Shown here: piece after piece, positions 17,833 through 26,057 of the stretch
How positions within the stretch are numbered: the stretch's first letter is position 1
How the letters are laid out: every line of letters begins with the position of its first letter
Assembly (NCBI RefSeq): GCF_965227505.1
Contig: NZ_OZ245757.1
Coordinates: 868,001-932,000, forward strand
Length of the DNA: 64,000 bases
Direction: 5' to 3'
From: Pelagibius sp965227505
GTDB lineage: Bacteria > Pseudomonadota > Alphaproteobacteria > Kiloniellales > Kiloniellaceae
Made by a program: the position numbers and the translations under genes
Notes under the pieces: model-generated
What the model saw: only the letters and a program-made list of their open reading frames with translations
The model's database searches: none
Told to the model about the DNA's origin: nothing

Positions 17833-18720
17833 CTAGCGCTTCAGTTCGGCGCCGACGATCTCCTCCAGCACGCGGGTGACGATCCAGTTGTCGCCCTCCG
17901 GGTACTTGGTCTTGCCGGCCTGGAAGAGCTGCATGGCCGCGGTGGCGGTGAACAGCGGCACGCCCAGTTCCCGCGCCAGGTCGAGGCTGATGGTCAGGTC
18001 CTTGTGCATGGTGCTGATCTGGCTGCCGGTGCCGACGAACTGCCGATCGATGATCTTCTCCAGCGCCGTGTTGGCGGCGATGCTGCCGCCGCTGGAGGTG
18101 GAGACCACGTCGTAGAGCACCTGGCCCGGAACGCCTGCCTTGGCCGCCAGGGCCGCCGCCTCGAAGGTGGCCGAGAAGACCCCGCCGATGAGCGACTGCA
18201 GGCAGGCTTTGACGGTCTGGCCCATGCCGGGCGTATCGCCGACCCGGTGGATGGTCTTGCTCACCGCCTCCATGGCCGGTCGGGCCTTTTCCATCGCCGC
18301 GTCGGAGCCGGCGGCCATCATCGTGAGGGTGCCGCCCTGGGCGCCGGGAAAGCCGCCGCTGACCGGGGAGTCGATCAGATCAATACCGCTGCCGGCCAGG
18401 CCCTCGGCAATCTCCCGCGCCTCAGCCGCGCGGATGGTGGCGCTGAGGATCGCCACGGCGCCGGGCTGCAGGGTGGACGCAAGCCCGTCGCCCAGGATCA
18501 CGGCCTTGGCCTGGTCGCCGGTCATCACCATCACGAAGACCACATCGGCCTGGCGGCCGACATCGGCGGGACTTTCCGCCGCCTGCCCGCCCATCTCGGT
18601 AAAGGCAGCCATGCGCTGCTCCGAAAGGTCGAAGCCCGCCGTCCGAAGCCCCTTGGCAATGAGATTCTTCGCCAGGCCGCTGCCCATGTCGCCCAGCCCG
18701 ACCACGCCGCATCTGATCAT
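17833..18720 (-). CDS. NAD(P)-dependent beta-hydroxyacid dehydrogenase (3-hydroxyisobutyrate/L-threonate type)
   Basis: 295 residues, full length. The Rossmann motif GLGDMGSG (8-15), substrate loop DSPVSGG (117-123) and catalytic Lys171 in GQTVKACLQSL are all intact. The family oxidises the 3-hydroxy group of a hydroxyacid; the sequence is nearer to threonate/tartronate-type members than to classic MmsB, but I cannot fix the substrate. It follows phnE-like in the same direction, with a hairpin in the 114-bp gap. Confidence 0.82.
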   Translation of the reverse strand: MIRCGVVGLGDMGSGLAKNLIAKGLRTAGFDLSEQRMAAFTEMGGQAAESPADVGRQADVVFVMVMTGDQAKAVILGDGLASTLQPGAVAILSATIRAAEAREIAEGLAGSGIDLIDSPVSGGFPGAQGGTLTMMAAGSDAAMEKARPAMEAVSKTIHRVGDTPGMGQTVKACLQSLIGGVFSATFEAAALAAKAGVPGQVLYDVVSTSSGGSIAANTALEKIIDRQFVGTGSQISTMHKDLTISLDLARELGVPLFTATAAMQLFQAGKTKYPEGDNWIVTRVLEEIVGAELKR

Positions 18721-18800
18721 CGCGTTTCCTCGCCCCCGGTTGTCGGCGCCGCGACCTGTCCCGGCGCGGCGTTCTTGGGCGCAAGTCTCAGACGATCACG

Positions 18801-18817
18801 GCGCCTTGGCAAGGCGC
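18801..18817 (-). terminator. Hairpin between permease and dehydrogenase genes
   Basis: Perfect 7-bp stem GCGCCTT/AAGGCGC with a 3-base loop, just after the permease stop. There is no following T-run, so partial attenuation or a processing site is as likely as true termination. Confidence 0.35.
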
Positions 18818-18834
18818 AAGCTGTAACGATGGCG

Positions 18835-19671
18835 TCAGATCAGGCGCTTGCGCAGCTGCGAGGAGAGGATATCGATGATGGACACCACCACGACGACCAC
18901 GATGATGACGGCGGCGGCGCGGTCGTACTGGAAGGCGCGGAAGGACTCGTAGAAGGTGAAACCGATGCCGCCGGCGCCGACGATGCCCAGCACCGTGGCG
19001 GAGCGCACCAGGGTCTCGAAGCGGTAGAGGGAGAAGCTGCTCCACAACGGCAGCACCTGGGGGATGACGCCGTAGATCACCTGCTGCAGGCGGCTGGCGC
19101 CGGTGGCGCGGATGCCCTCCACCGGGCGCGGGTCGATGGCCTCCACCGCCTCGGAGAAGAGCTTCGAGATCACGCCCAGGTTATGGATGAATAGCGCCAT
19201 CACGCCGGCAAAGGGCCCGAGGCCGACGGCGGCGACGAAAAGGATGGCGAAGACCAGCTCGTTGATGGCGCGGGCGGCATCCATAAGGCGGCGCATTGGC
19301 TGAACGATCCACACCGGCGCGATGTTGTTGGATGACAGCAGCCCGCAGGGCACGCCGACCACGATCGAGAGGAAGGTGCCCCAGATGGCGATCTGCACGG
19401 TCTCGACCATCTTCAGCACGAAGAGTTCGAGGTCCGTGAAATCGGGCCTCAGAAAGTCGCCGATGAAGACCGCCATGTTGTCGGCGTCGGTGATCAGGTA
19501 GGTCCAGCGGTCGACCTCCGCCGGATAGTAGGAAACCCCCAGCAGCACCGCGATGACCAGCGCAATCACGCCCTTGTTGAGGAAGCCGCTCCAGCGCGGC
19601 CGCAGGGCGTCGCGCACATCGGGAGAGATCTCAAGGGGCTTGGCGGCGGGACCGGCGCTGGCGAGTGACAT
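18835..19671 (-). CDS. phnE: PhnE-type ABC transporter permease
   Basis: 278 residues with about six membrane helices, among them NKGVIALVIAVLLGVSYY and the hydrophobic C-terminal AAAVIIVVVVVVSIIDIL. The EAA-type loop contacting the ATPase is seen as EAVEAIDPRPVEGIRATGAS (about 175-194), as in phosphonate-family permeases. It should form the inner-membrane channel with the PhnC and PhnD homologues encoded just upstream. No C-P lyase genes are nearby, so phosphonate as the substrate is unproven; phosphite or another oxyanion/sugar-acid phosphate is possible. Confidence 0.85.
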   Translation of the reverse strand: MSLASAGPAAKPLEISPDVRDALRPRWSGFLNKGVIALVIAVLLGVSYYPAEVDRWTYLITDADNMAVFIGDFLRPDFTDLELFVLKMVETVQIAIWGTFLSIVVGVPCGLLSSNNIAPVWIVQPMRRLMDAARAINELVFAILFVAAVGLGPFAGVMALFIHNLGVISKLFSEAVEAIDPRPVEGIRATGASRLQQVIYGVIPQVLPLWSSFSLYRFETLVRSATVLGIVGAGGIGFTFYESFRAFQYDRAAAVIIVVVVVVSIIDILSSQLRKRLI

Positions 19672-19733
19672 GGGCGGACGCCCCTAACGGCTGGTTTGGC
19701 TTGGAAAGAAGTCGGCGGCGTCCGCGAGCGGCG

Positions 19734-19755
19734 GGGCGGAGCGAAGACTCCGCCC
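19734..19755 (-). terminator. Hairpin between binding-protein and permease genes
   Basis: Perfect 8-bp stem GGGCGGAG/CTCCGCCC around a 6-base loop in the 105-bp gap. Stem-loops at this place commonly raise the amount of periplasmic binding protein over the membrane parts by stabilising or ending the upstream message; here that role is inferred. Confidence 0.45.
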
Positions 19756-19776
19756 GCGCCGTCCGCGACGAAAGGA

Positions 19777-20784
19777 TCAGTAGCCGGCCTGGCCGACGAT
19801 CCCGGAATAGGCCTGCAGCTCGGCAAGCTTGGCCTCGGCGGCCTTCACGCCCTCTTCGTCACCGGCGTTCTGGGCCTTGATCTTGTCCTTGAAGGCCTCG
19901 ATCTGGCGCACGTCCAGAAGCTGGGCGTTGGAGGACGCCAGGAAGGGCCCCCAGCCGTCGGAGAGGTTGGCCAGCACGGCGCGCTCGCGTTTCACTTTCT
20001 CCAGGTCGCCGAAGCGGCCGTACTGCATGAAGAAGAAGTACATCTGCTGCTTCACCTCGGCGGAAAGCTCCTTGCGCCAGACCATCGGGTCGGAGGGGAT
20101 GATCGGCGAACGCCAGATCTCCTTGATGTTGGAGGCAGCCTCCGGGTTGGTCTTGGCAAGGCGCGCATAGATGGACTCAGTGTTGTTGGTCGCCACGTCG
20201 ACCTTGCCGCTGGCCACCGCCATGGCATTGCCTTCATGGTTGGAGTTGGTCACTCGCGCGAAACAGTCTTCCGGCTCCTTGTTGTTCAGCGCCCAGACGT
20301 AGTAGCCGGGGATCGCGAAGCCGGAGGTGGAGTTCGGGTCGCCGTTGCCGAAGCTGAGGGTCTGGTCGCAGGCCAGCACGTCTTCCAGCGAGTTCAGCTT
20401 GGAATCCTTGTGGGTGATCAGCAGGGAATGATAGCCGCGCGAACCGTCGTCCTTGATGGTCTGGGCGAAGACCTCGCCGCCGGCGCGGTCGACGGCCTCG
20501 ATGGCCGACTTGTTGCCGAACCAGGCAACGTCCACCTTGCCGAAGCGCATGCCCTCGATGACACCGGCATAGTCGGAGGCGAAGAACGGCTTCACCGTCA
20601 CGCCAAGCGACTTTTCCATGTCCTCGAGGAAAGGCGTGAAGGAGGCTTCCAGCACGGTTGCCGATTCCGTCGAGATGATCCCGAAGTTGATCTGCTCCGG
20701 CATTTCGGCCTTGGCGGCGGTGGCGCCGAGAGCAAGCGCCGTCGCGATGCCGGCGGCGGATGCGGTAAGGGTCTTGAGCATCAT
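19777..20784 (-). CDS. phnD: PhnD-type periplasmic substrate-binding protein
   Basis: 335 residues. A Sec signal peptide ends ATAAKA at about residue 26. The mature part has the oxyanion-binding signature of the family, NGDPNSTSGFAIP, and the preceding FGKVDVAWFGNKSAIEA strand. It captures the ligand in the periplasm and hands it to the PhnE permease. Two ATGs are adjacent; the second, at 20781, has the better distance from AGGAG. Ligand class (phosphonate, phosphite or other) is not decided by sequence. Confidence 0.86.
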   Translation of the reverse strand: MMLKTLTASAAGIATALALGATAAKAEMPEQINFGIISTESATVLEASFTPFLEDMEKSLGVTVKPFFASDYAGVIEGMRFGKVDVAWFGNKSAIEAVDRAGGEVFAQTIKDDGSRGYHSLLITHKDSKLNSLEDVLACDQTLSFGNGDPNSTSGFAIPGYYVWALNNKEPEDCFARVTNSNHEGNAMAVASGKVDVATNNTESIYARLAKTNPEAASNIKEIWRSPIIPSDPMVWRKELSAEVKQQMYFFFMQYGRFGDLEKVKRERAVLANLSDGWGPFLASSNAQLLDVRQIEAFKDKIKAQNAGDEEGVKAAEAKLAELQAYSGIVGQAGY

Positions 20785-20829
20785 TTACTCCTGTCAGTCA
20801 GATGCAACGAAAGGCTGGGTAGGCGAATC

Positions 20830-21696
20830 TCAGAGGCTCGCGGCGGCGCGGTCGTCCTGATGATCCAATCCATTGCCGGGGCGGCCCGGCGCGGGCGCCG
20901 CGGGCTTGGCCGGCCGCGCCTTGATGAGGTCCAGGCTGCCGGTCTCAACGCCATAGAGATCGGCAATGTCGGCCGGCGTGATGTCGCCGGTCGGCCCGTT
21001 GTGGATAACCTCGCCGCCTTTCAGCGCGATGATGCGGTCGCAATGCTCGAAGGCATGGTCGATCTGATGCAGGGAGACGATCACGGTCGTCTTGTCCTGC
21101 CGGTTGATCTCCCTGAGGGTCGACATCACAAGCTTTGCCGAGGCGGGATCCAGCGAGGCGATGGGCTCGTCGGCGAGGATCAGCCGTGCCTCCTGGGTCA
21201 GCACCCGGGCGATGGCGCCGCGCTGCTGCTGGCCGCCGGAGAGCGTGGAAGCGCGCTGATGCGCCTGCTCGATCATGCCGACGCGCTCCAACGCCTGCAG
21301 CGCTTTGACCTTGTCCTGGCGCGGAAACAGCCCGAGCGAACCGCGCCAGCGCGGAATCCGACCCAGCCGCCCGGCCAGCACGTTGGTCAGCAGCGCCAGC
21401 CGGCTGATGAGGTTGAACTGCTGGAAGATGACGCCGACGTCGCGGCGCAAGGTTTCACTGTGCTCGCTGAAGCGACCGTTGATCTGCGTGTCTTTGCCGA
21501 ACAGTGCGATGCGGCCGTCGGTGTCGCGGTCCATCCGTTCCAGGCCGCAGATCAGGCGGATCAGAGTCGACTTTCCGGAGCCGGAGGCCCCGATCAGGCC
21601 GACCATCTCACCTTCACCAACGTCCAGGTCGACACCCTGGAGAACCGTCTTTGCGCCGAAGGACTTACGGACGCGCGCCAGTTTGATCACTGACAT
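20830..21696 (-). CDS. phnC: PhnC-type ABC transporter ATPase
   Basis: 288 residues from the ATG at 21696, where the ABC fold begins (MSVIKLARVRKSFG); the frame is open further upstream but that part is unlike the family. Walker A GASGSGKST (36-44), Q-loop FQQFNL, signature LSGGQQQR (152-159) and Walker B LILADEP (172-178) are intact. It energises import through the PhnE homologue. The upstream TetR gene ends 181 bp away on the same strand and may regulate this block. Confidence 0.87.
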   Translation of the reverse strand: MSVIKLARVRKSFGAKTVLQGVDLDVGEGEMVGLIGASGSGKSTLIRLICGLERMDRDTDGRIALFGKDTQINGRFSEHSETLRRDVGVIFQQFNLISRLALLTNVLAGRLGRIPRWRGSLGLFPRQDKVKALQALERVGMIEQAHQRASTLSGGQQQRGAIARVLTQEARLILADEPIASLDPASAKLVMSTLREINRQDKTTVIVSLHQIDHAFEHCDRIIALKGGEVIHNGPTGDITPADIADLYGVETGSLDLIKARPAKPAAPAPGRPGNGLDHQDDRAAASL

Positions 21697-21877
21697 ATGG
21701 TAATCACAGACATAGGCAGGCCCCCCTGAGCCCTGCGGCGCTGCACGGAACGCCTCAAGCTCTACAGCCAGCCGATGACGGTATGATGACGCTATTACTT
21801 CGAATTCTTTGCAGATCGCGTAAAAACGCCAGAGGGGAAAGGCGGGTGCGTTCGCAGCACTTTCGCTCCGGGCCGCT

Positions 21878-22567
21878 CTAGGCGGCAAACCTGCGCCGGG
21901 TTCGAAACGCTTGGGCCATGAGCCAATCGGCGCGCTTCAGGCTACGCCGCAGATAGGCTTTGCTGCGTTCCTGCCCCTCGGAACGGTCGCGGCACCAACA
22001 GGCCAGCGTGGAGAGAAAAATCAAAGTCATCCCCATCTCCTCGACCGAGCGGCGCTGACCTTTGCCGTCCAGGAGTGCCGCCTCGCGCCACCATTGTACC
22101 GTGCGCGAGGTCCAGGTGATGAGCTTCAAATTGTGGTGCACATGCACCGGCCAGAGCTTGCCCAGGAACATCTCCGCGGTCACTTTGCGGCGCGGGGCGA
22201 GCGCATCGAGCCAGGCTTCCAGCGTGATCTGCAGGCGCTCTTCAGCCGGCAAGGCCGCGAAGCCCTCCTGCTGCCCGGCGAGCATCGCCGTGTCGGCCCG
22301 GGCGATCCAGGCATCGGCGATTGCGTCACCGTCGCGGAACTCGGCGCGGATGGCGGCAAGCGGAAGGTTCAGCCGCTCGGCCACATGATGCAGGCGGATG
22401 TCGTACCAGCCCCAATCCTCGGCGATGTCGAGCGCGGTCTCGATGATCAGCGCCCTCAGGACCTCGCGTTCCTCCTCGGGTGGGTTTCCGCTTGGCGCGT
22501 CGGTCTTTCGCGAACGCTTCGCCGCAGCAGCGCGCTTCTTTCCAGGGCCCGGTTTCGCAGCGGCCAT
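21878..22567 (-). CDS. TetR-family transcriptional regulator
   Basis: 229 residues. After a basic, disordered N-terminus (about 1-30) comes a three-helix DNA-binding domain (LIIETALDIAEDWGWYDIRL, HHVAERLNLPLAAIRAEFRD) with the TetR layout; the rest is a helical ligand domain rich in Trp. AGGAG precedes the ATG. It lies directly upstream of the phnC-like gene on the same strand, so it is the candidate regulator of the transport block. A COQ9-like role is a weaker alternative given the related fold. Confidence 0.72.
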   Translation of the reverse strand: MAAAKPGPGKKRAAAAKRSRKTDAPSGNPPEEEREVLRALIIETALDIAEDWGWYDIRLHHVAERLNLPLAAIRAEFRDGDAIADAWIARADTAMLAGQQEGFAALPAEERLQITLEAWLDALAPRRKVTAEMFLGKLWPVHVHHNLKLITWTSRTVQWWREAALLDGKGQRRSVEEMGMTLIFLSTLACWCRDRSEGQERSKAYLRRSLKRADWLMAQAFRTRRRFAA

Positions 22568-22660
22568 GGGTTAAGCTCCTGTGGTCGTTGCAACCTCATA
22601 GAGAGCTTACGACCCCACATCGGACGCTGTCCACAGGTTCCGGCGGTCCCCGATCTGCGT

Positions 22661-23833
22661 TCAGGTCAACAAACGGCCGGCCATCCACTGGTGGAAGCAG
22701 TGGGTCGGGCCATCCATAGCCGGTGAGAAGACCCCGCCGCGAAAGGCCGGCGAGGCGCGCCCGGCCTGCATCCCCTCCACGACGCCGCGGTCCTCCTCGA
22801 AGATGCCGCGCCACTGGTGGGTGTTGGCGGCACGCAGGTCGGCCAGGTCGTCGCCCAGCGCCGCCTCGCCGAAGTAGTAGATCTCGAAGTGCTCGCGGGT
22901 GCGGTCGGGCCCCAGAGGTTCCAGCACCACGGTATAGAAATGGTCGGCATGAATGCCGAAGAGCACATTGGGAAAGAGCGCCAGGTACTCCGCCGCCCCG
23001 CGCCAGGTCTCCGGCAGGTCCGGATGCTCGGGAAAAGCGCGGCCGTCGTCGCTCAAGGTGGGGCGGTAGGCAGTGCTGCCCTGCCCCGCCATGTGACCTT
23101 CGACAGCGATGTTGTAGTGATCCTCCAGGCGCGAGTATTGGTTCAGGCTGGGGTGAATCCACGGCAGGTGATAGGCCTCGCAGTAGTTCTCGACCGCGAG
23201 CTTCCAGTTGCAGGCGACCTCGATCGTGAAGGCTGAGTCCGCGCCGCCGTGGCGCAGCCGGCTGCCGTCGAAAGCCCCCCAACGCTCGGCCAGGGGCGCG
23301 ATGAAGGTCTCGAAATCCTCCGCCTCGCCGGAAAGGTCGACGAAGACCGCGTCGCACCAGACGGCGCTGCGCACCGGCTTAAGCCCGTGGCGCGTCCGGT
23401 CGAAGCCCGGGCAGTCGCGGGTGCCTGGGCCGCCGACGAAGGGCGTGGCCTTGAGGTTGCCGTCCAGGTCGTAGCTCCAGGAATGATAGGGGCAGCGGAT
23501 CAGCCCTTTGGAGCGCCCCGGCGTGGCGACCAGCTCCAGTCCGCGGTGACTGCAGACGTTGTGGAAGACCTTCAGGCCGCCCGCGGCATCGCGCAGCATC
23601 AGCAGCGGCAGGCCGAGAAGCCGGACCGGGCGCAGATCGCCGGGCTGCGGGACCCAGCGGCCGACACCGATGCAGGTCCAGCCTCGAGCCAGCACCTGGT
23701 CGCACTCCACCGCGGCAAAGCTCTCGGAGGTGTAAGCCGCATTGGGCAGGCCCCGCGCCTCCGCGATCGGCAACAGGACCTGCTGCAGCGCCTCGCGCTG
23801 CGCCTCGATCTCCCTTGGCAGCCAGCTGCTCAT
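22661..23833 (-). CDS. Rieske non-heme iron oxygenase, quaternary-amine demethylase type
   Basis: 390 residues from ATG 23833 (GGAGG upstream). Rieske [2Fe-2S] ligands are Cys94, His96, Cys114 and His117 (CSH and CPYH motifs). In the catalytic domain NWKLAVENYCEAYHLPWIH supplies His222 and His227 for the mononuclear iron. The residue that links the two metal sites is Glu219, not the Asp usual in aromatic dioxygenases; glutamate here is known from carnitine monooxygenase CntA and betaine demethylases. It should therefore demethylate or cleave a quaternary amine (inference). No ferredoxin reductase gene is next to it. Confidence 0.84.
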   Translation of the reverse strand: MSSWLPREIEAQREALQQVLLPIAEARGLPNAAYTSESFAAVECDQVLARGWTCIGVGRWVPQPGDLRPVRLLGLPLLMLRDAAGGLKVFHNVCSHRGLELVATPGRSKGLIRCPYHSWSYDLDGNLKATPFVGGPGTRDCPGFDRTRHGLKPVRSAVWCDAVFVDLSGEAEDFETFIAPLAERWGAFDGSRLRHGGADSAFTIEVACNWKLAVENYCEAYHLPWIHPSLNQYSRLEDHYNIAVEGHMAGQGSTAYRPTLSDDGRAFPEHPDLPETWRGAAEYLALFPNVLFGIHADHFYTVVLEPLGPDRTREHFEIYYFGEAALGDDLADLRAANTHQWRGIFEEDRGVVEGMQAGRASPAFRGGVFSPAMDGPTHCFHQWMAGRLLT

Positions 23834-23880
23834 GGTGACCTCCCTTCCGAGAGTCCCTCCGGGGGCTCTGTCTGAGGGGA

Positions 23881-25098
23881 TCAGTCTCGCGCGGGAAGGC
23901 CGCAGCCGGCGTCCTTGGAAGCGACATTCCTGTCGCTGCCGCGACGGCGCGCCGCAAGGATCATAGCCCCGGCACCCAGAACAGCAGCAACGGCCATGGC
24001 CGCGACGAAACCATGCGGCTCCCAGAGATCCATGGCGATGCCGCCGACCGACGGCCCGACCATGGCCCCTGCCTGATAGGTGATCAGGAAGGCCGCATTG
24101 GCCACCGCCAGATCCTGAACTCGCACGCGCTGGCCGATGAAAGCCAGCCCCAGCGTATAGAAGCCGATGCCCAGGCCGCCGAGGGTGAAGACCGCCGCCG
24201 CGCGCAGCCAGGGCTCGGCGATCACGGGCAGAGCAGCAGCCAGGGCCGCAAAGGCCAGGGCGGCGGCAATCAGGACGCGCTGCGCCGAAACGCGGTCGGC
24301 CAACCAGCCGACGACGAACTGCAGGGCGATACCGCCGACCATGAAGAGCGTGAGCAGGTGGAGCGCCTCGGCCTCGGACATGCCGGACTGCAGTGCATAG
24401 ACCGGCAGCAGGGCGAAGTGCCCCATCTCCAGCAGGCCGCCGACGACGCCCGCCACCATGGCGATGGGCGCCAGCAGGAAAGCCCCCGCGACTCCGGTCT
24501 CCGGATGCTCCGGCATCTGCGGCGCCAGTTGCGCGGCGGCCACGATGGGGACGACGGCCAGCAGGATCCCACCCGCCGCAATCAGGAACGGGAGCCATCC
24601 GTCAATCCCCACGGTCTCCAGGAAGAAGGGACCAGCAGCAAAGCCGGCAAAGAGGACGATCGCATAGAGCGCGATCATGCGCCCACGCGTCTTGTCGCTG
24701 GCAACGGTGTTGATCCAGGTCTCGCCGACCAGCCAGGGCAGCGCGATCCCGGCGCCCATGATGGCGCGGAGCACAAGCCAGGCCTCAGGCGAAGGAAAGA
24801 CCGGCATCAGCAGGAAGCCGCCGCCGACCAGCACGCAACCCAGCGCCATGGCCCGGATCGTTCCGAGACGCCCCACCAGCTTGGGAAAGAACGGCAGGCA
24901 CAGCAGGATAGCAAGCGCGGGCGCACTGCCGACCAGGCCGATGTACCAGTTCGGTGTGCCCCAGCTTTCAAAGGTGAGCGCGGTGATGGGATAGCCGATA
25001 CCGTAGGAAATGCCGACCCCGACCGTCGAGGCTATGACGGCCGCAAGGCTGAGGGCACGCTGGCGGGGCGACAGGTTTTCCGGTGCAACGGACGACAT
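23881..25098 (-). CDS. MFS transporter
   Basis: 405 residues from ATG 25098, which has AAGGA upstream; an ATG 27 bases earlier has none. Twelve hydrophobic helices are seen, with the A-motif-like loop FPKLVGRLGTIRAMALG after helix 2 and a matching repeat in the second half (GWLADRVSAQRVL). It is a drug- or metabolite-proton antiporter of unknown substrate in the inner membrane. It diverges from a TetR gene across a 120-bp gap holding two operator palindromes, so it is the likely regulated target. The Rieske oxygenase follows 47 bp downstream and may be co-transcribed. Confidence 0.83.
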   Translation of the reverse strand: MSSVAPENLSPRQRALSLAAVIASTVGVGISYGIGYPITALTFESWGTPNWYIGLVGSAPALAILLCLPFFPKLVGRLGTIRAMALGCVLVGGGFLLMPVFPSPEAWLVLRAIMGAGIALPWLVGETWINTVASDKTRGRMIALYAIVLFAGFAAGPFFLETVGIDGWLPFLIAAGGILLAVVPIVAAAQLAPQMPEHPETGVAGAFLLAPIAMVAGVVGGLLEMGHFALLPVYALQSGMSEAEALHLLTLFMVGGIALQFVVGWLADRVSAQRVLIAAALAFAALAAALPVIAEPWLRAAAVFTLGGLGIGFYTLGLAFIGQRVRVQDLAVANAAFLITYQAGAMVGPSVGGIAMDLWEPHGFVAAMAVAAVLGAGAMILAARRRGSDRNVASKDAGCGLPARD

Positions 25099-25161
25099 TT
25101 CGATCTTCCTTCGGTTCAGCGTCATGGGACAGCCGCAGGGCAGTTCCTGGCAAGCGCGTTG

Positions 25162-25180
25162 ATCTCTACGCTGTAGAGAT
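25162..25180. promoter_or_regulatory. Operator palindrome 1 of the MFS/TetR divergon
   Basis: Perfect 19-bp dyad ATCTCTACGCTGTAGAGAT. The core TCTAC-N3-GTAGA is shared with the second box; the two centres (25171 and 25191) are 20 bp apart, two helical turns, so two repressor dimers could bind on one DNA face. Confidence 0.7.
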
Positions 25181-25183
25181 ATA

Positions 25184-25198
25184 TTCTACACCGTAGAA
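25184..25198. promoter_or_regulatory. Operator palindrome 2 of the MFS/TetR divergon
   Basis: Perfect 15-bp dyad TTCTACACCGTAGAA with the same TCTAC-N3-GTAGA core. It ends 20 bp before the TetR gene start, where a bound repressor would block that promoter. Confidence 0.7.
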
Positions 25199-25218
25199 AC
25201 TTCAACAACGGAGTTGCC

Positions 25219-25902
25219 TTGCCAAAGAAAAATCCGCGCCCGGGTCCACGCGGCCTCTCCGTGGAGGAGATTGTCCGCGCAGCCGTGGCCTTGCAGGAAG
25301 CGGAGGGGGAACGCGGCTTCACCCTGCGCAAGCTGGGGGCGAAGCTCGGCTGTGATCCGATGGCGGTGCTCTATCACTTCGGCTCCAAGACCGGGCTCGA
25401 ACGGGCGATGGCGGATCTGCTGAACGCGGAATTGCGGCCCGTCGACCCGGCAATGCCCTGGCGCGACCGTCTGGCCGACCTCGCCCGGCAGTACCGGGAT
25501 CTGGCGCTGCGCTATCCGGAGACCTTTCCGCTGCTGAACCGCTTCTGGGTCACCGGCCCGGCCGACTACCGCCATGCCGAGGCGATCTACCAGGCGCTGG
25601 AGGATGCCGGCCTGGAAGATGCGCAGCTGGCGCAGATCTGCTGCGGCCTCTACGCCAGCCTCCTGGGGCTCGCCGCTGCGGAACTGGGTGGCCTGCTGCA
25701 GCCGGCGACGGCGGAGAACCTGGCCGAGGTCAAGGCCCTGCCGGCGGAGGACTTTCCGGTGACCAGCCGCCTGCTCCCCCTCTATCGCAAGCAGCGGCCC
25801 GGCGGGATCTACGAGACCATGCTCCAGACATTGCTCGACGGCATCGAACAGCAGGTGCCGGACCGGAAATCCGGTGGCCAGAAGCCGCGACGGAACAAAT
25901 GA
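25219..25902 (+). CDS. TetR-family transcriptional regulator
   Basis: 227 residues from a TTG with GGAG five bases upstream. DNA-binding domain: LSVEEIVRAAVALQEAEGE, then FTLRKLGAKLGCDPMAVLYH with the helix-turn-helix and the YHFGSKTGL closing segment typical of TetR. The ligand domain is helical with an aromatic-rich pocket region (ETFPLLNRFW). It diverges from the MFS gene, with two palindromes between, and is expected to repress both itself and the transporter until a ligand binds. Confidence 0.83.
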   Translation: MPKKNPRPGPRGLSVEEIVRAAVALQEAEGERGFTLRKLGAKLGCDPMAVLYHFGSKTGLERAMADLLNAELRPVDPAMPWRDRLADLARQYRDLALRYPETFPLLNRFWVTGPADYRHAEAIYQALEDAGLEDAQLAQICCGLYASLLGLAAAELGGLLQPATAENLAEVKALPAEDFPVTSRLLPLYRKQRPGGIYETMLQTLLDGIEQQVPDRKSGGQKPRRNK

Positions 25903-26057
25903 ACGCCGGGGCGGAGCACCTGACGAAACGCATCTGCTGAAAGTCACAACCTGGGATCGCAGATCTGCTGCCCCGTCCACGTTTTCCCTATCGGACCGCG
26001 CACGCCGCCCCTATCTTGCGCGGCTGATCATCACGTTGGATCGGGGGGAACGGAAAG

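Noticed and set aside
20830..21888. Longer PhnC start at 21888
   Set aside because: The extra 64 residues are unlike the family and overlap the end of the TetR gene; the ABC fold starts at 21696.
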